A DNA stretch of 64,000 nt from Maritimibacter sp. (GCA_017792445.1 CP051232.1:1612001-1676000); one strand, 5' to 3'; shown: positions 35,201 through 43,255, numbered from the stretch's first letter. A program made the numbers and translations. The notes: generated from the sequence alone by a model not told the origin.

Positions 35201-36826
35201 CGGCGGGTTGGTCACCTGGCTGAAGTTCTGGCGGAAGAAGTGCGACAGCGGCCGGTACTTCTCGGACAGGACGGCGGACGGCGTGTCGTCGCCCATCGAC
35301 GCGACAAGCTCTTTCCCGTCTTCCACCATGGGCGACAGGATCGTTTCCATCTCTTCAAGGCTGAAGCCCGCCGCGATCTGGCGCTTGCGCAGCTCGCCGC
35401 CGGTGTACAGCGGCACCTCGTTCGCCTGCGACAGCTCTGCGTCCAGTTCGTTGATCTTGCCGACCCAGTCGCCGAACGGCTGGCTGTTGGCCAGACGGTC
35501 CTTGATCTCGGAATCGTGGAACAGCTTGCCTTCCTGCATGTCGACGGCCAGCAGCTGACCCGGGCCAAGCGCGCCCTTCTCGATCACGGTGCTTTCGTCG
35601 ACCGGCACCATGCCGGCCTCGGAGCCCGCGATGACAAGGTTGTCACCGGTCACGACATATCGCATCGGGCGCAGGCCGTTCCGGTCGAGACCGGCGCAGA
35701 CCCAGCGGCCATCGGTCATCGCCAGAGCGGCGGGGCCGTCCCACGGTTCCATGACCGAGTTGCAATAGCTGTACATGTCGCGCCACGACTGCGGCAGCTC
35801 GATCGCCTGCTGCGACCAGCTTTCCGGGACCAGCATCGTTTTGGCCATCGGCGCGGACCGACCGGCGCGCACCAGCACCTCGAACACCGAGTCAAGCGCC
35901 GCCGAGTCCGACGATCCCTGCGGGATGATCGGTTTGATGTCCTCGGCCATGTCTCCGAACGTGCCCGAAGCCATGCGGATCTCGTGGCTCTTCATCCAGT
36001 TGGTGTTGCCCTTGATCGTGTTGATCTCGCCGTTGTGCGCAAGCATGCGGAACGGCTGGGCCAGCCACCATTGCGGGAAGGTGTTGGTCGAATAGCGCTG
36101 GTGATAGATCGCAAAGGCGCTCTCGAACCGCTCGTCCTTCAGGTCCGGGTAGAACTCGGCGACCTGCTCGGCCAGCATCATGCCCTTGTAGATGATCGAC
36201 CGGCAGGACAGCGACGCGATGTACAGCTGGCCGACGCCGGCGGCGGCCGATGCCTTCTCGATCCGGCGGCGGATGACGTACAGCTCGCGCTCGAAGGTCT
36301 CTTCGTCGACGCCTTTCGAGTTCGAGATCAGGATCTGCTCGATCTCGGGACGGGTCGCGTTCGCCTTCTCGCCCAGCACCTCGACGTTCACCGGAACGTG
36401 GCGCCAGCCGTAGATGTAATAGCCCATCCGCAGGACTTCGGTCTCGACGATCGTGCGGCAGGTCTCTTGCGCGCCGAAATCAGTGCGGGGAAGGAACACC
36501 TGACCGATGGCGATCAGGCGATCTTCCTTCGGCTTGTGGCCGGTGCGCTCGATCTGCTCGAAGAAGAACGCAGGCGGGATCTGGACGTGAATGCCCGCAC
36601 CGTCGCCGGTCTTGCCGTCGGCATCGACCGCGCCGCGGTGCCAGATCGCCTTCAGCGCATCAATGCCCGCCTCGACGACCTTGCGGCTTTTCTTGCCGTC
36701 GATCGACACCACGAGTCCGACGCCGCAGGACGACTTCTCGTCATCGTCGCGGTACAGGCTGTTCTCGGCCATCCACGCCCGACGCGCTTCTTCACGCGCC
36801 GCCCAGGCTTCATCATAGGTCGTCAT
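32288..36826 (-). CDS. gltB: Glutamate synthase (NADPH) large subunit
   Basis: 1512 aa. The N-terminal 33 residues are probably a propeptide removed to expose Cys34 (SSCGVGLV), the nucleophile of the class II glutaminase domain. Then come the central domain, the FMN-binding synthase domain (LISGHNGGTGASPATSIKYAG) with the [3Fe-4S] cysteines in CIMVRQCQSNTCPVGVC, and the C-terminal beta-helix (GXXG repeats such as GGTIVVRPTM). It makes two glutamates from glutamine and 2-oxoglutarate with GltD. A strong RBS (AAGGAGG) precedes the ATG. It is the last gene of a run that starts with gltD at 39663. Confidence 0.97.
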   Translation of the reverse strand: MTTYDEAWAAREEARRAWMAENSLYRDDDEKSSCGVGLVVSIDGKKSRKVVEAGIDALKAIWHRGAVDADGKTGDGAGIHVQIPPAFFFEQIERTGHKPKEDRLIAIGQVFLPRTDFGAQETCRTIVETEVLRMGYYIYGWRHVPVNVEVLGEKANATRPEIEQILISNSKGVDEETFERELYVIRRRIEKASAAAGVGQLYIASLSCRSIIYKGMMLAEQVAEFYPDLKDERFESAFAIYHQRYSTNTFPQWWLAQPFRMLAHNGEINTIKGNTNWMKSHEIRMASGTFGDMAEDIKPIIPQGSSDSAALDSVFEVLVRAGRSAPMAKTMLVPESWSQQAIELPQSWRDMYSYCNSVMEPWDGPAALAMTDGRWVCAGLDRNGLRPMRYVVTGDNLVIAGSEAGMVPVDESTVIEKGALGPGQLLAVDMQEGKLFHDSEIKDRLANSQPFGDWVGKINELDAELSQANEVPLYTGGELRKRQIAAGFSLEEMETILSPMVEDGKELVASMGDDTPSAVLSEKYRPLSHFFRQNFSQVTNPPIDSLREYRVMSLKTRFGNLKNVLDEDSSQTEIIVLDSPFVANAQFDILVKNFNAPMVEIDCTFPKDGDEGVLRAELTRIRAEAEDAVRSGAGHLVLSDMHQNEDKVAMPMILATSAVHSWLTRKGLRTFCSLNVRSAECVDPHYFAVLIGCGATVVNAYLAEDSIADRIERGLFDMSLTEAMMNYRAAVDAGLLKIMSKMGISVISSYRGGLNFEAVGLSRAMVAEFFPGMHSRISGIGVSGIQKKLIEVHKAGWMGGRDVLPIGGFYKARKSGETHAWEAQAMHMLQAACNRASYELWKQYSTKMKAMPPIHLRDLLDIKPLGKAIPLEEVESITSIRKRFVTPGMSLGALSPEAHKTLNVAMNRIGAKSDSGEGGEDPAHFVPEPNGDNPSAKIKQVASGRFGVTAEYLNQCEELEIKVAQGAKPGEGGQLPGMKVTELIARLRHSTPGVTLISPPPHHDIYSIEDLAQLIYDLKQINPRAKVTVKLVASSGVGTIAAGVAKAKADVILISGHNGGTGASPATSIKYAGLPWEMGLTEAHQVLSMNNLRGRVTLRTDGGLRTGRDIVMAAMLGAEEYGIGTAALIAMGCIMVRQCQSNTCPVGVCTQDPALRDKFTGNADKVVNLITFYAQEVREILAKIGARSLEEVIGRADLLSQVSRGAAHLDDLDLNPLLITVDGAEDIKYDRTRPRNAVPDTLDAEIVADAARFLEEGEKMQLSYAVRNTHRTIGTRTSSHIVKRFGMRNDLQSDHLTVKLAGSAGQSLGAFAAPGLKLEVAGDANDYVGKGLSGGTIVVRPTMASPLIASDNTIIGNTVLYGATDGYLFAAGRAGERFAVRNSGAQVVIEGCGSNGCEYMTGGVAVILGSIGANFGAGMTGGMAYLYDPEGVAKNFMNMETLVTCAVEGEYWEEQLLNLIGRHAAETMSQKAQEILQHWEASREHFVQVVPREMLNKLKHPLGIEDVRVPAE

Positions 36827-36838
36827 CTGGCGTCCTCC

Positions 36839-36946
36839 TTACTGGCTGCCACCGCCGGGCCCACCCGGCAGGGTCGCTCCGCCCGCGGCGCCCCGCGAAC
36901 GGCTGTAGATCCATAGTCCGGTCCGGACATCGGCAGGTTCGTTCAT
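36839..36946 (-). CDS. Possible 35-aa protein between GFA gene and gltB
   Basis: A 35-codon frame (MNEPADVRTGLWIYSRSRGA, then a Gly/Pro-rich tail) whose ATG overlaps the GFA stop as ATGA and whose stop lies 12 nt before the gltB start, with the gltB RBS directly after it. The tight packing suggests it is translated and couples translation through to gltB. It may instead be only a coupling device. No homology is recognised. Confidence 0.42.
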   Translation of the reverse strand: MNEPADVRTGLWIYSRSRGAAGGATLPGGPGGGSQ

Positions 36947-37395
36947 CCTGCCCGATTCTCCGGTTCCGTGTTCAGTGCGCCGAACCGCTCGATGCAGTCC
37001 TGGCGTGTCATCAGTGTCCGGTCGCTGCCTTCGAAGGCATAACTGTCCGGTTTGTGGTCGATGAATATCTCGTTCACCAACCGAAAGCCGTTCGCGTCGT
37101 CGAACAGGCCAAGCGGCATTTCCGTGTTCACCTGATCGTCCGCCGTCATCCGGTAGAACAGGTTCGACCCACATTCATTGCACCAGGCGCGTTCCGCCCA
37201 GCCGCTGGTCTGCGCGCGCCGGATATGCCCGGCGCCCGACCATTCGATATTCGCCGTCGGCACCGTCACCGCAACAAAGGCCGAGCCGGTCCAGCGGCGG
37301 CACATCTCGCAGTGGCAGATCCCGGCATTGACCTGGACCTCGCGCGCGACGAAGCGAACCGCTCCGCACAGGCACCCGCCCGCGCGCGTTCTCAC
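36943..37395 (-). CDS. GFA-family zinc protein (glutathione-dependent formaldehyde-activating-like)
   Basis: 150 aa. The two zinc sites of the GFA/CENP-V fold are complete: CLCGAVRF with CHCEMCRRWTGSAF, and CNECGSNLFYR. The start is GTG 37395, which overlaps the hydrolase stop (GTGA) and places the first CxC at residues 8-10 as in homologues; the frame extends further upstream only antisense-like through the hydrolase. Family members bind glutathione adducts, but many have no known reaction. It sits inside the gltD-gltB run. Confidence 0.86.
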   Translation of the reverse strand: MRTRAGGCLCGAVRFVAREVQVNAGICHCEMCRRWTGSAFVAVTVPTANIEWSGAGHIRRAQTSGWAERAWCNECGSNLFYRMTADDQVNTEMPLGLFDDANGFRLVNEIFIDHKPDSYAFEGSDRTLMTRQDCIERFGALNTEPENRAG

Positions 37396-38207
37396 GCCGC
37401 GCCCTCGATCGGGGGCACGACCATCGGCGCGCCGCCGGTCACCACCAGCCCGGGATGCGCCGCCTGATAGGCCGCGCGCCGCTGCACCAGCAGCGACCGC
37501 CCCAGAAAGCTTTTTTCCAGCGCCAGCCGCACCGCGCGCGACTTCTGCCCGATCGCCTGCGCGACCACGTTGCCCAGCATCCGCCGCTTCGCCAGAACCC
37601 GGACGAGGTTGTGCGCCTGTCCGGCGAGGATGAAATGCTCGAACCCCTCGCGCCGCCACGGGAACCGCAGCCAGTGCCACGCCTCCCACGGGTTATCGCC
37701 GTGGAAGATGAAATACCGCGTGCCCTCGGCCTTCAGGTCTCCCACATCGCGGAACCGCGCGTCGGGACCGATCTGCGCATCCGGCCAGCGGCCTTCGTCC
37801 GGAACCAGTTCCGGATCCAGCGAGAACTGTGGCGCGAACGCGATGACGGTGTTCACCGGCATCAGCTGCGCCAGAACCATGGCCGCGAAACCGCCCATCG
37901 AATGGCCCAGCGTCACGATCTCCTCGATGCCGTTGGCATCGCGGTATTCCGTGATCAGCCGCACCATCTCGTCCGCGACGCCCGGGCCGTTCATCCAGCT
38001 TCGGCTGTCGTCCTGCACGAACATCGCGTGGTTCTCGCCGGACGAGACCGCCTGACCGTAGAACGCCGGATCGAAACCGCCTTGGGCGCTGCCCGCCAGC
38101 ACCACCACCAGACGCCGGTTCCGGCCGGGGACGACATACGCGCGCACCGGTTCGGCCGCCTCGACGGGCAGCGGATCTGAAAGGATCAGTCCCGGTTCCA
38201 CGCTCAT
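37392..38207 (-). CDS. Alpha/beta hydrolase
   Basis: 271 aa. Nucleophile elbow GHSMGG (Ser near 115) and the following FAAMVLAQLMP helix; an acid/base pair is expected from HGDNPWEAWHW (Asp near 168) and AGQAHNLVRVL (His near 196). No signal peptide. Similarity to serine esterases/thioesterases is general and no substrate can be given. It lies 22 nt after gltD and overlaps the GFA gene by 4 nt, so it is co-transcribed with glutamate synthase. Confidence 0.82.
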   Translation of the reverse strand: MSVEPGLILSDPLPVEAAEPVRAYVVPGRNRRLVVVLAGSAQGGFDPAFYGQAVSSGENHAMFVQDDSRSWMNGPGVADEMVRLITEYRDANGIEEIVTLGHSMGGFAAMVLAQLMPVNTVIAFAPQFSLDPELVPDEGRWPDAQIGPDARFRDVGDLKAEGTRYFIFHGDNPWEAWHWLRFPWRREGFEHFILAGQAHNLVRVLAKRRMLGNVVAQAIGQKSRAVRLALEKSFLGRSLLVQRRAAYQAAHPGLVVTGGAPMVVPPIEGAA

Positions 38208-38229
38208 GTCACCCTCCGGCCCTGGCCGG

Positions 38230-39663
38230 TTACTCCGCCGCGACCTGCGCCGGGGCGTTCAGGTAGTCGAGGATCGACTCCGCCGCCTCGCGCCCGTCAC
38301 GGATCGCCCAGACCACAAGGGACGCGCCCCGCACGATGTCGCCGACGGCATAGACGCCATCGAGGTTCGTCGCGTGGGTGCGGAAGTCGGCCTTCACCGT
38401 ACCCCAGCGGGTCACTTCCAGCCCGTCGACGCCCCAAAGTTTCGGCAGATCCTCGGGCTCGAAGCCCAGCGCCATGACGACAAGATCCGCCTCTTCCAGA
38501 TAGTCGGCGCCCTCGATCACCTCGGGGCTGCGACGGCCCGACGCGTCCGGCGCGCCAAGACGCATCTTCTGGATCATCACGCCTTCGACGGTCTCGCCGC
38601 TGAAGCCCTTGGGCGCGGTCAGCCAGACGAACTCGACACCTTCTTCCTCGGCGTTCGCCACCTCGCGCTGCGAGCCGGGCATGTTGGCCCGGTCACGGCG
38701 ATAGAGACACTTCACGCTTTCGGCGCCCTGACGGATCGCGGTCCGCACGCAGTCCATCGCGGTATCGCCACCGCCGATCACGACAACGCGCTTGCCCGCG
38801 GCGTTCAGCTCGCCCGAGTCGTATTCTTCGACCTCGTCCCCGAAGCTGACCTTGTTCGAGCAGGTAAGATAGTCGATCGCCCGAACGATGCCCTGCGCGC
38901 CGACGCCCGGGGCCTGAAGCCCGCGGCTTTTGTACACGCCCGTCGCGATCAGAACGGCGTCATGCTTGCCGCGGATCGCCTCGAACGAGATGTCCTCGCC
39001 CACGTTGCAGTTCAGCACGAACTCGACGCCCGATTCTTCCAGCTGGGCGACGCGGGCCATGACCACGTCCTTCTCCAGCTTGAAACCGGGGATGCCATAG
39101 GTCAGCAGACCGCCGGCGCGGTCGTAGCGGTCGTAGACCGTGACCTGCACGCCCTGACGGCGCAGCGCGTCCGCAGCGGCAAGCCCGCCCGGTCCGGCGC
39201 CGATGATGCCCACGGATTCGGGACGGTCCTCGGACGGCTTGATCGGCTTGACCCAGCCCATCTCCCAGGCGGTGTCGGTGATGTACTTCTCGATCGACCC
39301 GATGGTGACGGTGCCGTGGCCCGACTGCTCGATCACGCAGTTGCCTTCGCACAGACGGTCCTGCGGGCAGATACGGCCGCAGATCTCTGGGAAGGTGTTG
39401 GTGGCCTGCGAGACCTCGTAGGCCTCTTGCAGACGGCCTTCCGCCGTCAGCTTCAGCCAGTCGGGAATGTTGTTGTGCAACGGGCAGTGCGACTGGCAGT
39501 AGGGCACGCCGCATTGGCTGCACCGGCTCGACTGCTGCTGTGCCTTTTCGTGCGCGTATTCCGCGTAGATTTCCTGAAAGTCCTGACGGCGCAGATCGGG
39601 CGCACGCTTCTCAGGCATGTCCCGCTCGACCGACACGAACTTCAGCATCATCTGTTTCGCCAT
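38230..39663 (-). CDS. gltD: Glutamate synthase small subunit
   Basis: 477 aa FAD/NADPH-dependent iron-sulfur protein feeding electrons to GltB. N-terminal [4Fe-4S] cysteines are in CSQCGVPYCQSHCPLHN and CGRICPQDRLCEGNC; the FAD site is GAGPGGLAAADAL (near 153) and the NADPH site is IGGGDTAMDCVRTA (near 290). First gene of the run gltD - hydrolase - GFA - small ORF - gltB, an order opposite to the common gltB-gltD operon. The divergent region with uppP carries repeated GGTCAG motifs. Confidence 0.96.
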   Translation of the reverse strand: MAKQMMLKFVSVERDMPEKRAPDLRRQDFQEIYAEYAHEKAQQQSSRCSQCGVPYCQSHCPLHNNIPDWLKLTAEGRLQEAYEVSQATNTFPEICGRICPQDRLCEGNCVIEQSGHGTVTIGSIEKYITDTAWEMGWVKPIKPSEDRPESVGIIGAGPGGLAAADALRRQGVQVTVYDRYDRAGGLLTYGIPGFKLEKDVVMARVAQLEESGVEFVLNCNVGEDISFEAIRGKHDAVLIATGVYKSRGLQAPGVGAQGIVRAIDYLTCSNKVSFGDEVEEYDSGELNAAGKRVVVIGGGDTAMDCVRTAIRQGAESVKCLYRRDRANMPGSQREVANAEEEGVEFVWLTAPKGFSGETVEGVMIQKMRLGAPDASGRRSPEVIEGADYLEEADLVVMALGFEPEDLPKLWGVDGLEVTRWGTVKADFRTHATNLDGVYAVGDIVRGASLVVWAIRDGREAAESILDYLNAPAQVAAE

Positions 39664-39732
39664 CTAGGCAGACCTCCACGAATGGGTGTTGGCGGTGCTA
39701 TAAAAGAGGTTGAACCGGAAATAAAGTCAAAA

Positions 39733-39808
39733 GTACTGACCCTTTTTTGCTGCATCGCGGCTTTGGTGGTCGCTTTTGACCCGCCGGTCAGAATTTTTAG
39801 GTCAGTAC
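39733..39808. promoter_or_regulatory. GGTCAG repeats in the gltD-uppP divergent region
   Basis: GTACTGACC (39733-39741) and GGTCAGTAC (39800-39808) are a perfect 9-bp inverted repeat 58 bp apart, and a third GGTCAG (39786-39791) lies 14 bp before the last copy. They occupy the AT-rich divergent promoter region between gltD and uppP. Multiple phased copies suggest a transcription-factor site, possibly with looping; the factor is unknown. Confidence 0.45.
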
Positions 39809-39884
39809 ACCTTACCTTTAATGGTCCTTTCAATTGGATGACAAGCGGTTAGCTTCGAGTCCACGAATCATGAACGTGTAATCC

Positions 39885-40688
39885 ATGTCGCTTCTTCATC
39901 TCCTACTTGTTGCATTGATACAGGGCCTGACCGAGTTCCTTCCGGTTTCTTCCTCAGGGCACCTGATTCTCTTACCGAATCTTACCGGTCTTCAAGATCA
40001 GGGACAGGTCATAGATGTTGCCGTACATATCGGGACACTGGGCGCTGTCGTGCTGTATTTCTGGCAAGACGTGAAGCTTGCGGTGGCCGGAATCCCGCAC
40101 CTTCTGCGCGGGCGCATCGACTTTCCCGGCGCCGGTCTGGCCCTTTGCCTTGTCATCGCGACGGTCCCGGTCGTCATCATTGGCCTGATCCTGAACCTGA
40201 CCGGTCTGGACGACATGATGCGGTCAACCGCGGTGATCGGGTGGACCATGCTGATCTTCGGCCTCGTCCTGTACTGGGCCGACAAATACAGCCCCGAGCG
40301 GCGGCCCGCAGAGTTCTGGAACATCCGCGACGCCATCATCATGGGGCTGTGGCAGGCCATCGCGCTGATTCCCGGCACCTCGCGCTCGGGCATCACCATC
40401 ACCGCCGCGCGGCGGTTGGGCTACAACCGGCGCGGCGCGGCGAAGCTGGCGATGCTGATGTCGATCCCCACCATCCTCGCCTCGGGCGTGCTGCTTGGGG
40501 CCGAGGTCGCGGTTACCGCCGATGCGGCCGCCGCGCGCGACGGGGCCATCGCCGCCGTCTTCGCCTTCGGCGCGGCGCTGTTCGCGCTGTGGTTCATGAT
40601 GAAGCTGCTGAAATCGGTCAGCTTCACGCCCTACGTGATTTACCGGGTCATCCTTGGCGTCATTCTGCTGGTCATCGCCTATAGCTAG
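39885..40688 (+). CDS. uppP: Undecaprenyl-diphosphatase
   Basis: 267 aa polytopic membrane enzyme recycling undecaprenyl diphosphate for peptidoglycan and polysaccharide synthesis (BacA type). Catalytic motifs are GLTEFLPVSSSGHL (near 14-27) and PGTSRSGITI (near 165-174), containing the conserved Glu, Ser and Arg. Length and helix pattern match UppP. It is divergent from gltD across 221 bp and convergent with the NDUFA9-like gene. Confidence 0.95.
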   Translation: MSLLHLLLVALIQGLTEFLPVSSSGHLILLPNLTGLQDQGQVIDVAVHIGTLGAVVLYFWQDVKLAVAGIPHLLRGRIDFPGAGLALCLVIATVPVVIIGLILNLTGLDDMMRSTAVIGWTMLIFGLVLYWADKYSPERRPAEFWNIRDAIIMGLWQAIALIPGTSRSGITITAARRLGYNRRGAAKLAMLMSIPTILASGVLLGAEVAVTADAAAARDGAIAAVFAFGAALFALWFMMKLLKSVSFTPYVIYRVILGVILLVIAYS

Positions 40689-40708
40689 GCGACGACCCCG
40701 GACCGACG

Positions 40709-41689
40709 TCAGACCTTCAGGTTGCGCGCCGATTCCTTGATGGCCGCGTACTGGCCCGAGGGACGGTAGGCCCACAGGTATTCGGGCAGCACCGCCTCCA
40801 TCGAAGTGGGCGTGATGCCAAGATCGGCCAGCCCCTTCGCGTCTTCCGCGACGACGTTGTCGACCTTCAGCTGTTTCACCTGATCGCTGGTCAGCGGACC
40901 CTTCACCAGTCCGCCGGTGATGGTGCTGACGATGCCGGACACGCTTGCGATCAGCCCCGCCACCCAGAACGGCAGGTTCAGCACAAGGCGGCGGCGGCGG
41001 ATCACGCGCAGCATCTCGTGCATCAGCTCTGAAAAGCTGGCGACCTCGGGCCCGCCCAGTTCATAGATGCCGGGCGCGGCCTGACCCAGAACGCCCTTCA
41101 CGGCGGCCTGCGCCACGTCGTCGACATAGACCGGCTGGAATTTCGTATCGCCGCCCGCCACGGGCAGCACGGGCCCCATGCGGGCCATCTTGCCGAAGCG
41201 GTTGAAGAAGTCGTCCTCGGGGCCGAACACCACCGAAGGACGCAGGATCACCGCCTGCGGCTGGTGGTCCAGCACCGCAGCCTCTCCGCCGGCTTTCGAC
41301 TGGGCGTATTCGCTTTCGCCCTCGGCATCCGCACCGATGGCCGAGATGTGGACCATGCGGCTGATGCCTTCGGCCTTGGCAAGGCGGGCGATGCGTTCAG
41401 CGCCCTCTGTCTGCACGGCCGAGAAGTTGTTCTTGCCCTTCGCGTCGAAGGTGCCCACGCAGTTCACCACTGCGTCCGCCGAATGCAGCGCCGCGCGGAC
41501 GCTGGCGTCATCGCGGATGTTGCACAGGATCGGCTCGACCTGCCCGACCACACCGTAGGGCCGGACGAATCCCGCAAGCTCGGGCCGGCGGCACGCGACG
41601 CGGACCCGCCACCCCTCCTTGGCCATCCGCCGCGCGATATAGCGCCCCACGAACCCAGATCCGCCAAAGATTGTCACGAGTTTCGACAT
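40709..41689 (-). CDS. Complex I NDUFA9-type NAD(P)-binding protein
   Basis: 326 aa Rossmann-fold atypical SDR. The dinucleotide loop GGSGFVGRYIARRM is at residues 9-22; the region SADAVVNCVGTF and the VHISAIGAD/SKAGGEAAV segments replace a catalytic YxxxK, as in NDUFA9-like supernumerary complex I subunits and NAD-dependent stress proteins. A hydrophobic stretch near 240-260 (LPFWVAGLIASVSGIV) could associate with membrane. In alphaproteobacteria such a protein may belong to complex I; no nuo genes are nearby. Confidence 0.85.
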   Translation of the reverse strand: MSKLVTIFGGSGFVGRYIARRMAKEGWRVRVACRRPELAGFVRPYGVVGQVEPILCNIRDDASVRAALHSADAVVNCVGTFDAKGKNNFSAVQTEGAERIARLAKAEGISRMVHISAIGADAEGESEYAQSKAGGEAAVLDHQPQAVILRPSVVFGPEDDFFNRFGKMARMGPVLPVAGGDTKFQPVYVDDVAQAAVKGVLGQAAPGIYELGGPEVASFSELMHEMLRVIRRRRLVLNLPFWVAGLIASVSGIVSTITGGLVKGPLTSDQVKQLKVDNVVAEDAKGLADLGITPTSMEAVLPEYLWAYRPSGQYAAIKESARNLKV

Positions 41690-41782
41690 GGCCAGCCTCC
41701 GCTTTAGCTGTGTTTTTCCTTAGCCTTGGCGCTCCGCCAGAACAACCCGCCATTGCGTCGCGTTTTATCTGTCGATCCCGTG

Positions 41783-41810
41783 TTGACACCCGTCCGCACC
41801 CTGTATAAAT
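41783..41810 (+). promoter_or_regulatory. Promoter of tRNA-Leu
   Basis: TTGACA (41783-41788) and TATAAAT (41804-41810), 15-16 bp apart, close to consensus and about 20 bp before the mature tRNA 5' end. Confidence 0.72.
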
Positions 41811-41828
41811 CCGCCTCTCACGACACCG

Positions 41829-41915
41829 GCCCAGGTGGCGGAATTGGTAGACGCGCTAGCTTCAGGTGCTAGTGTCCGTATGGACGTGGAGGTTCGAGTC
41901 CTCTCCTGGGCACCA
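41829..41915 (+). tRNA. tRNA-Leu (anticodon CAG)
   Basis: 87 nt with encoded CCA. Acceptor arms GCCCAGG/CCTGGGC pair; the D-arm has GGTAGA; anticodon stem CTAGC/GCTAG encloses loop TTCAGGT, giving anticodon CAG (codon CTG); a long variable arm typical of leucine tRNA and the T-arm GGTTCGAGTCC follow. Its strong promoter lies just upstream. Confidence 0.97.
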
Positions 41916-42184
41916 TTCCATAGACATCGGTAATCACCTCTGTCGCAACAGGCGAATGGCGTTTGCCTGGCCGGTTGATCTGCCAGCGGCGACGCTTCGA
42001 GAGAGACGCCCGTGCGGGCGAGTCTGGGCTTGAGCGCCGCCCTTTCCTGCCCGACCATCACGCCATCTGTGGAAAAGTAACGCTGCTCGAAAACGGGTGA
42101 ATTTTCTTATCTGCCCCCGCCTTCCTTGCTAGAATTTGAGTATAGCTTGCTGCGATCTGGTACCAATATAGGGGGGATGGAACC
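41916..42184. other. Gene-free segment after tRNA-Leu
   Basis: 269 bp with no supported gene. It holds a short CGCCCG/CGGGCG hairpin (42007-42020, 2-nt loop; at most a 4-bp stem with 6-nt loop) and turns AT-rich after about 42070, where the promoter of the VPLPA-CTERM gene must lie. A minus-strand frame across the tRNA (41765-42061) is an artefact of the tRNA complement. Confidence 0.5.
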
Positions 42185-42823
42185 GTGCGGACAATACTCG
42201 CGTCTTTGGTGTTTCTGCTTTACTCACAAACTTATGCACAGGCCACGACGATAGACTTTCGGGACTATCCGGTTTCATTTCCGCCGGTTACCCAGACCCA
42301 AGCCGGATTTGATGTGGACGTCCGTGCCCCGGTTTCAACTTCGGTGGGTGTCCACCTTGACCAACCGGATGTCGTCACGATTTCTCGAAACGGGCTGTTC
42401 AACCTGTCGCAAATCGTTGTTTACGGAATTGAAACATACTTTGGCATTTACGACGACAATAATCAGTTCGGCCAATATGTGGACAAAACCTTCCAGCGGA
42501 TCGACTTTCCGAACGTGCGCATTCTGGGCTACCGGAACGGGTCTCTGATCGCCGATCTGGCATATGCCGCCGGTCTGGGGCCGAAAACGATCAACGTCGG
42601 GCTGGAAGGCGTCGACAAGATCTCGATCATGACGAAGGCGGCACAGGCGAATTTATTCCCCGGTGCGACCTGCGTGATCTTCACCTTCAACAACGACTGC
42701 GAGCACTTCAACCTGACCAGCGTCGAGGTTCAGGCGGTGCCGCTGCCTGCGTCCTTCGCGCTGCTTGGGGCTGGGTTGTTCCTGCTTGTGGGCCAGCGCC
42801 GTTTCAGGTCGCGTCGCGCCTGA
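42185..42823 (+). CDS. VPLPA-CTERM sorting-domain protein
   Basis: 212 aa exported protein. Sec signal peptide at 1-20 (ILASLVFLLYSQTYA). The C-terminus has the tripartite VPLPA-CTERM sorting signal: VPLPAS, a hydrophobic helix (FALLGAGLFLLVG) and a basic tail (RRFRSRRA), recognised by alphaproteobacterial exosortases. The middle part is a beta-rich domain of unknown role with two cysteines (TCVIFTFNNDC). The start is GTG 42185 behind GGGGGG. GC is lower than in the neighbours, and it lies next to a tRNA, which hints at acquisition. No exosortase gene is in the window. Confidence 0.82.
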   Translation: MRTILASLVFLLYSQTYAQATTIDFRDYPVSFPPVTQTQAGFDVDVRAPVSTSVGVHLDQPDVVTISRNGLFNLSQIVVYGIETYFGIYDDNNQFGQYVDKTFQRIDFPNVRILGYRNGSLIADLAYAAGLGPKTINVGLEGVDKISIMTKAAQANLFPGATCVIFTFNNDCEHFNLTSVEVQAVPLPASFALLGAGLFLLVGQRRFRSRRA

Positions 42824-42832
42824 AACGTCACG

Positions 42833-43255
42833 TCAGCTGTCGCGGTCGACCGGGCCGCGCAGCGCCTTGACCTCTCCGCGCTGCTTTTTCGCGTCGAGAC
42901 GGCGGCGTTTCGAGCCCAGCGTGGGCCGCGTGGGGATGCGGCGGCGGGGGCGTTCCAGCGCCTTGCGGATCAGGTCCGCCAGACGCTCTTTTGCGATCTC
43001 GCGGTTGCGCGACTGGTGCCGCGTCTCGTCCACCTTCAGCACGAGGGCGCCGTCCGTGGTCCAGCGGCGCCCGGCGAGCCGTTTCAGCCGGGACTTCACA
43101 GCGTCGGGCAGGTTCGGCGAGCGCTGCGCCTCGAACCGCAGTTCGACCGCCGTCGCCACCTTGTTGACGTTCTGGCCCCCCGGACCGCTGGAGCGAACGA
43201 ACTGTTCCGTCAGCTCCCAGTCCTCGATGGTGATGGAGTCGTTGATCCTCAGCAT
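42833..43255 (-). CDS. arfB: Alternative ribosome-rescue peptidyl-tRNA hydrolase ArfB
   Basis: 140 aa. The GGQ catalytic motif is in SSGPGGQNVNK (near 21-31), and the basic C-terminal tail (RRRLDAKKQRGEVKAL) is the part that enters the empty mRNA channel of stalled ribosomes. It releases peptides from non-stop complexes. ATG 43255 is chosen to give the homologue-like N-terminus; a longer frame to 43318 overlaps a terminator region. Confidence 0.93.
   Translation of the reverse strand: MLRINDSITIEDWELTEQFVRSSGPGGQNVNKVATAVELRFEAQRSPNLPDAVKSRLKRLAGRRWTTDGALVLKVDETRHQSRNREIAKERLADLIRKALERPRRRIPTRPTLGSKRRRLDAKKQRGEVKALRGPVDRDS

Noticed and set aside
33575-36916. Plus-strand open frame of 1113 codons opposite gltB
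   Set aside because: High-GC antisense shadow; the minus-strand GltB is unmistakable and the plus frame is His/Arg-rich without domains.
41765-42061. Minus-strand 98-codon frame across the tRNA gene
   Set aside because: It is the complement of tRNA-Leu read as protein (ERTRTSTSI-type sequence), a familiar false gene; no RBS.
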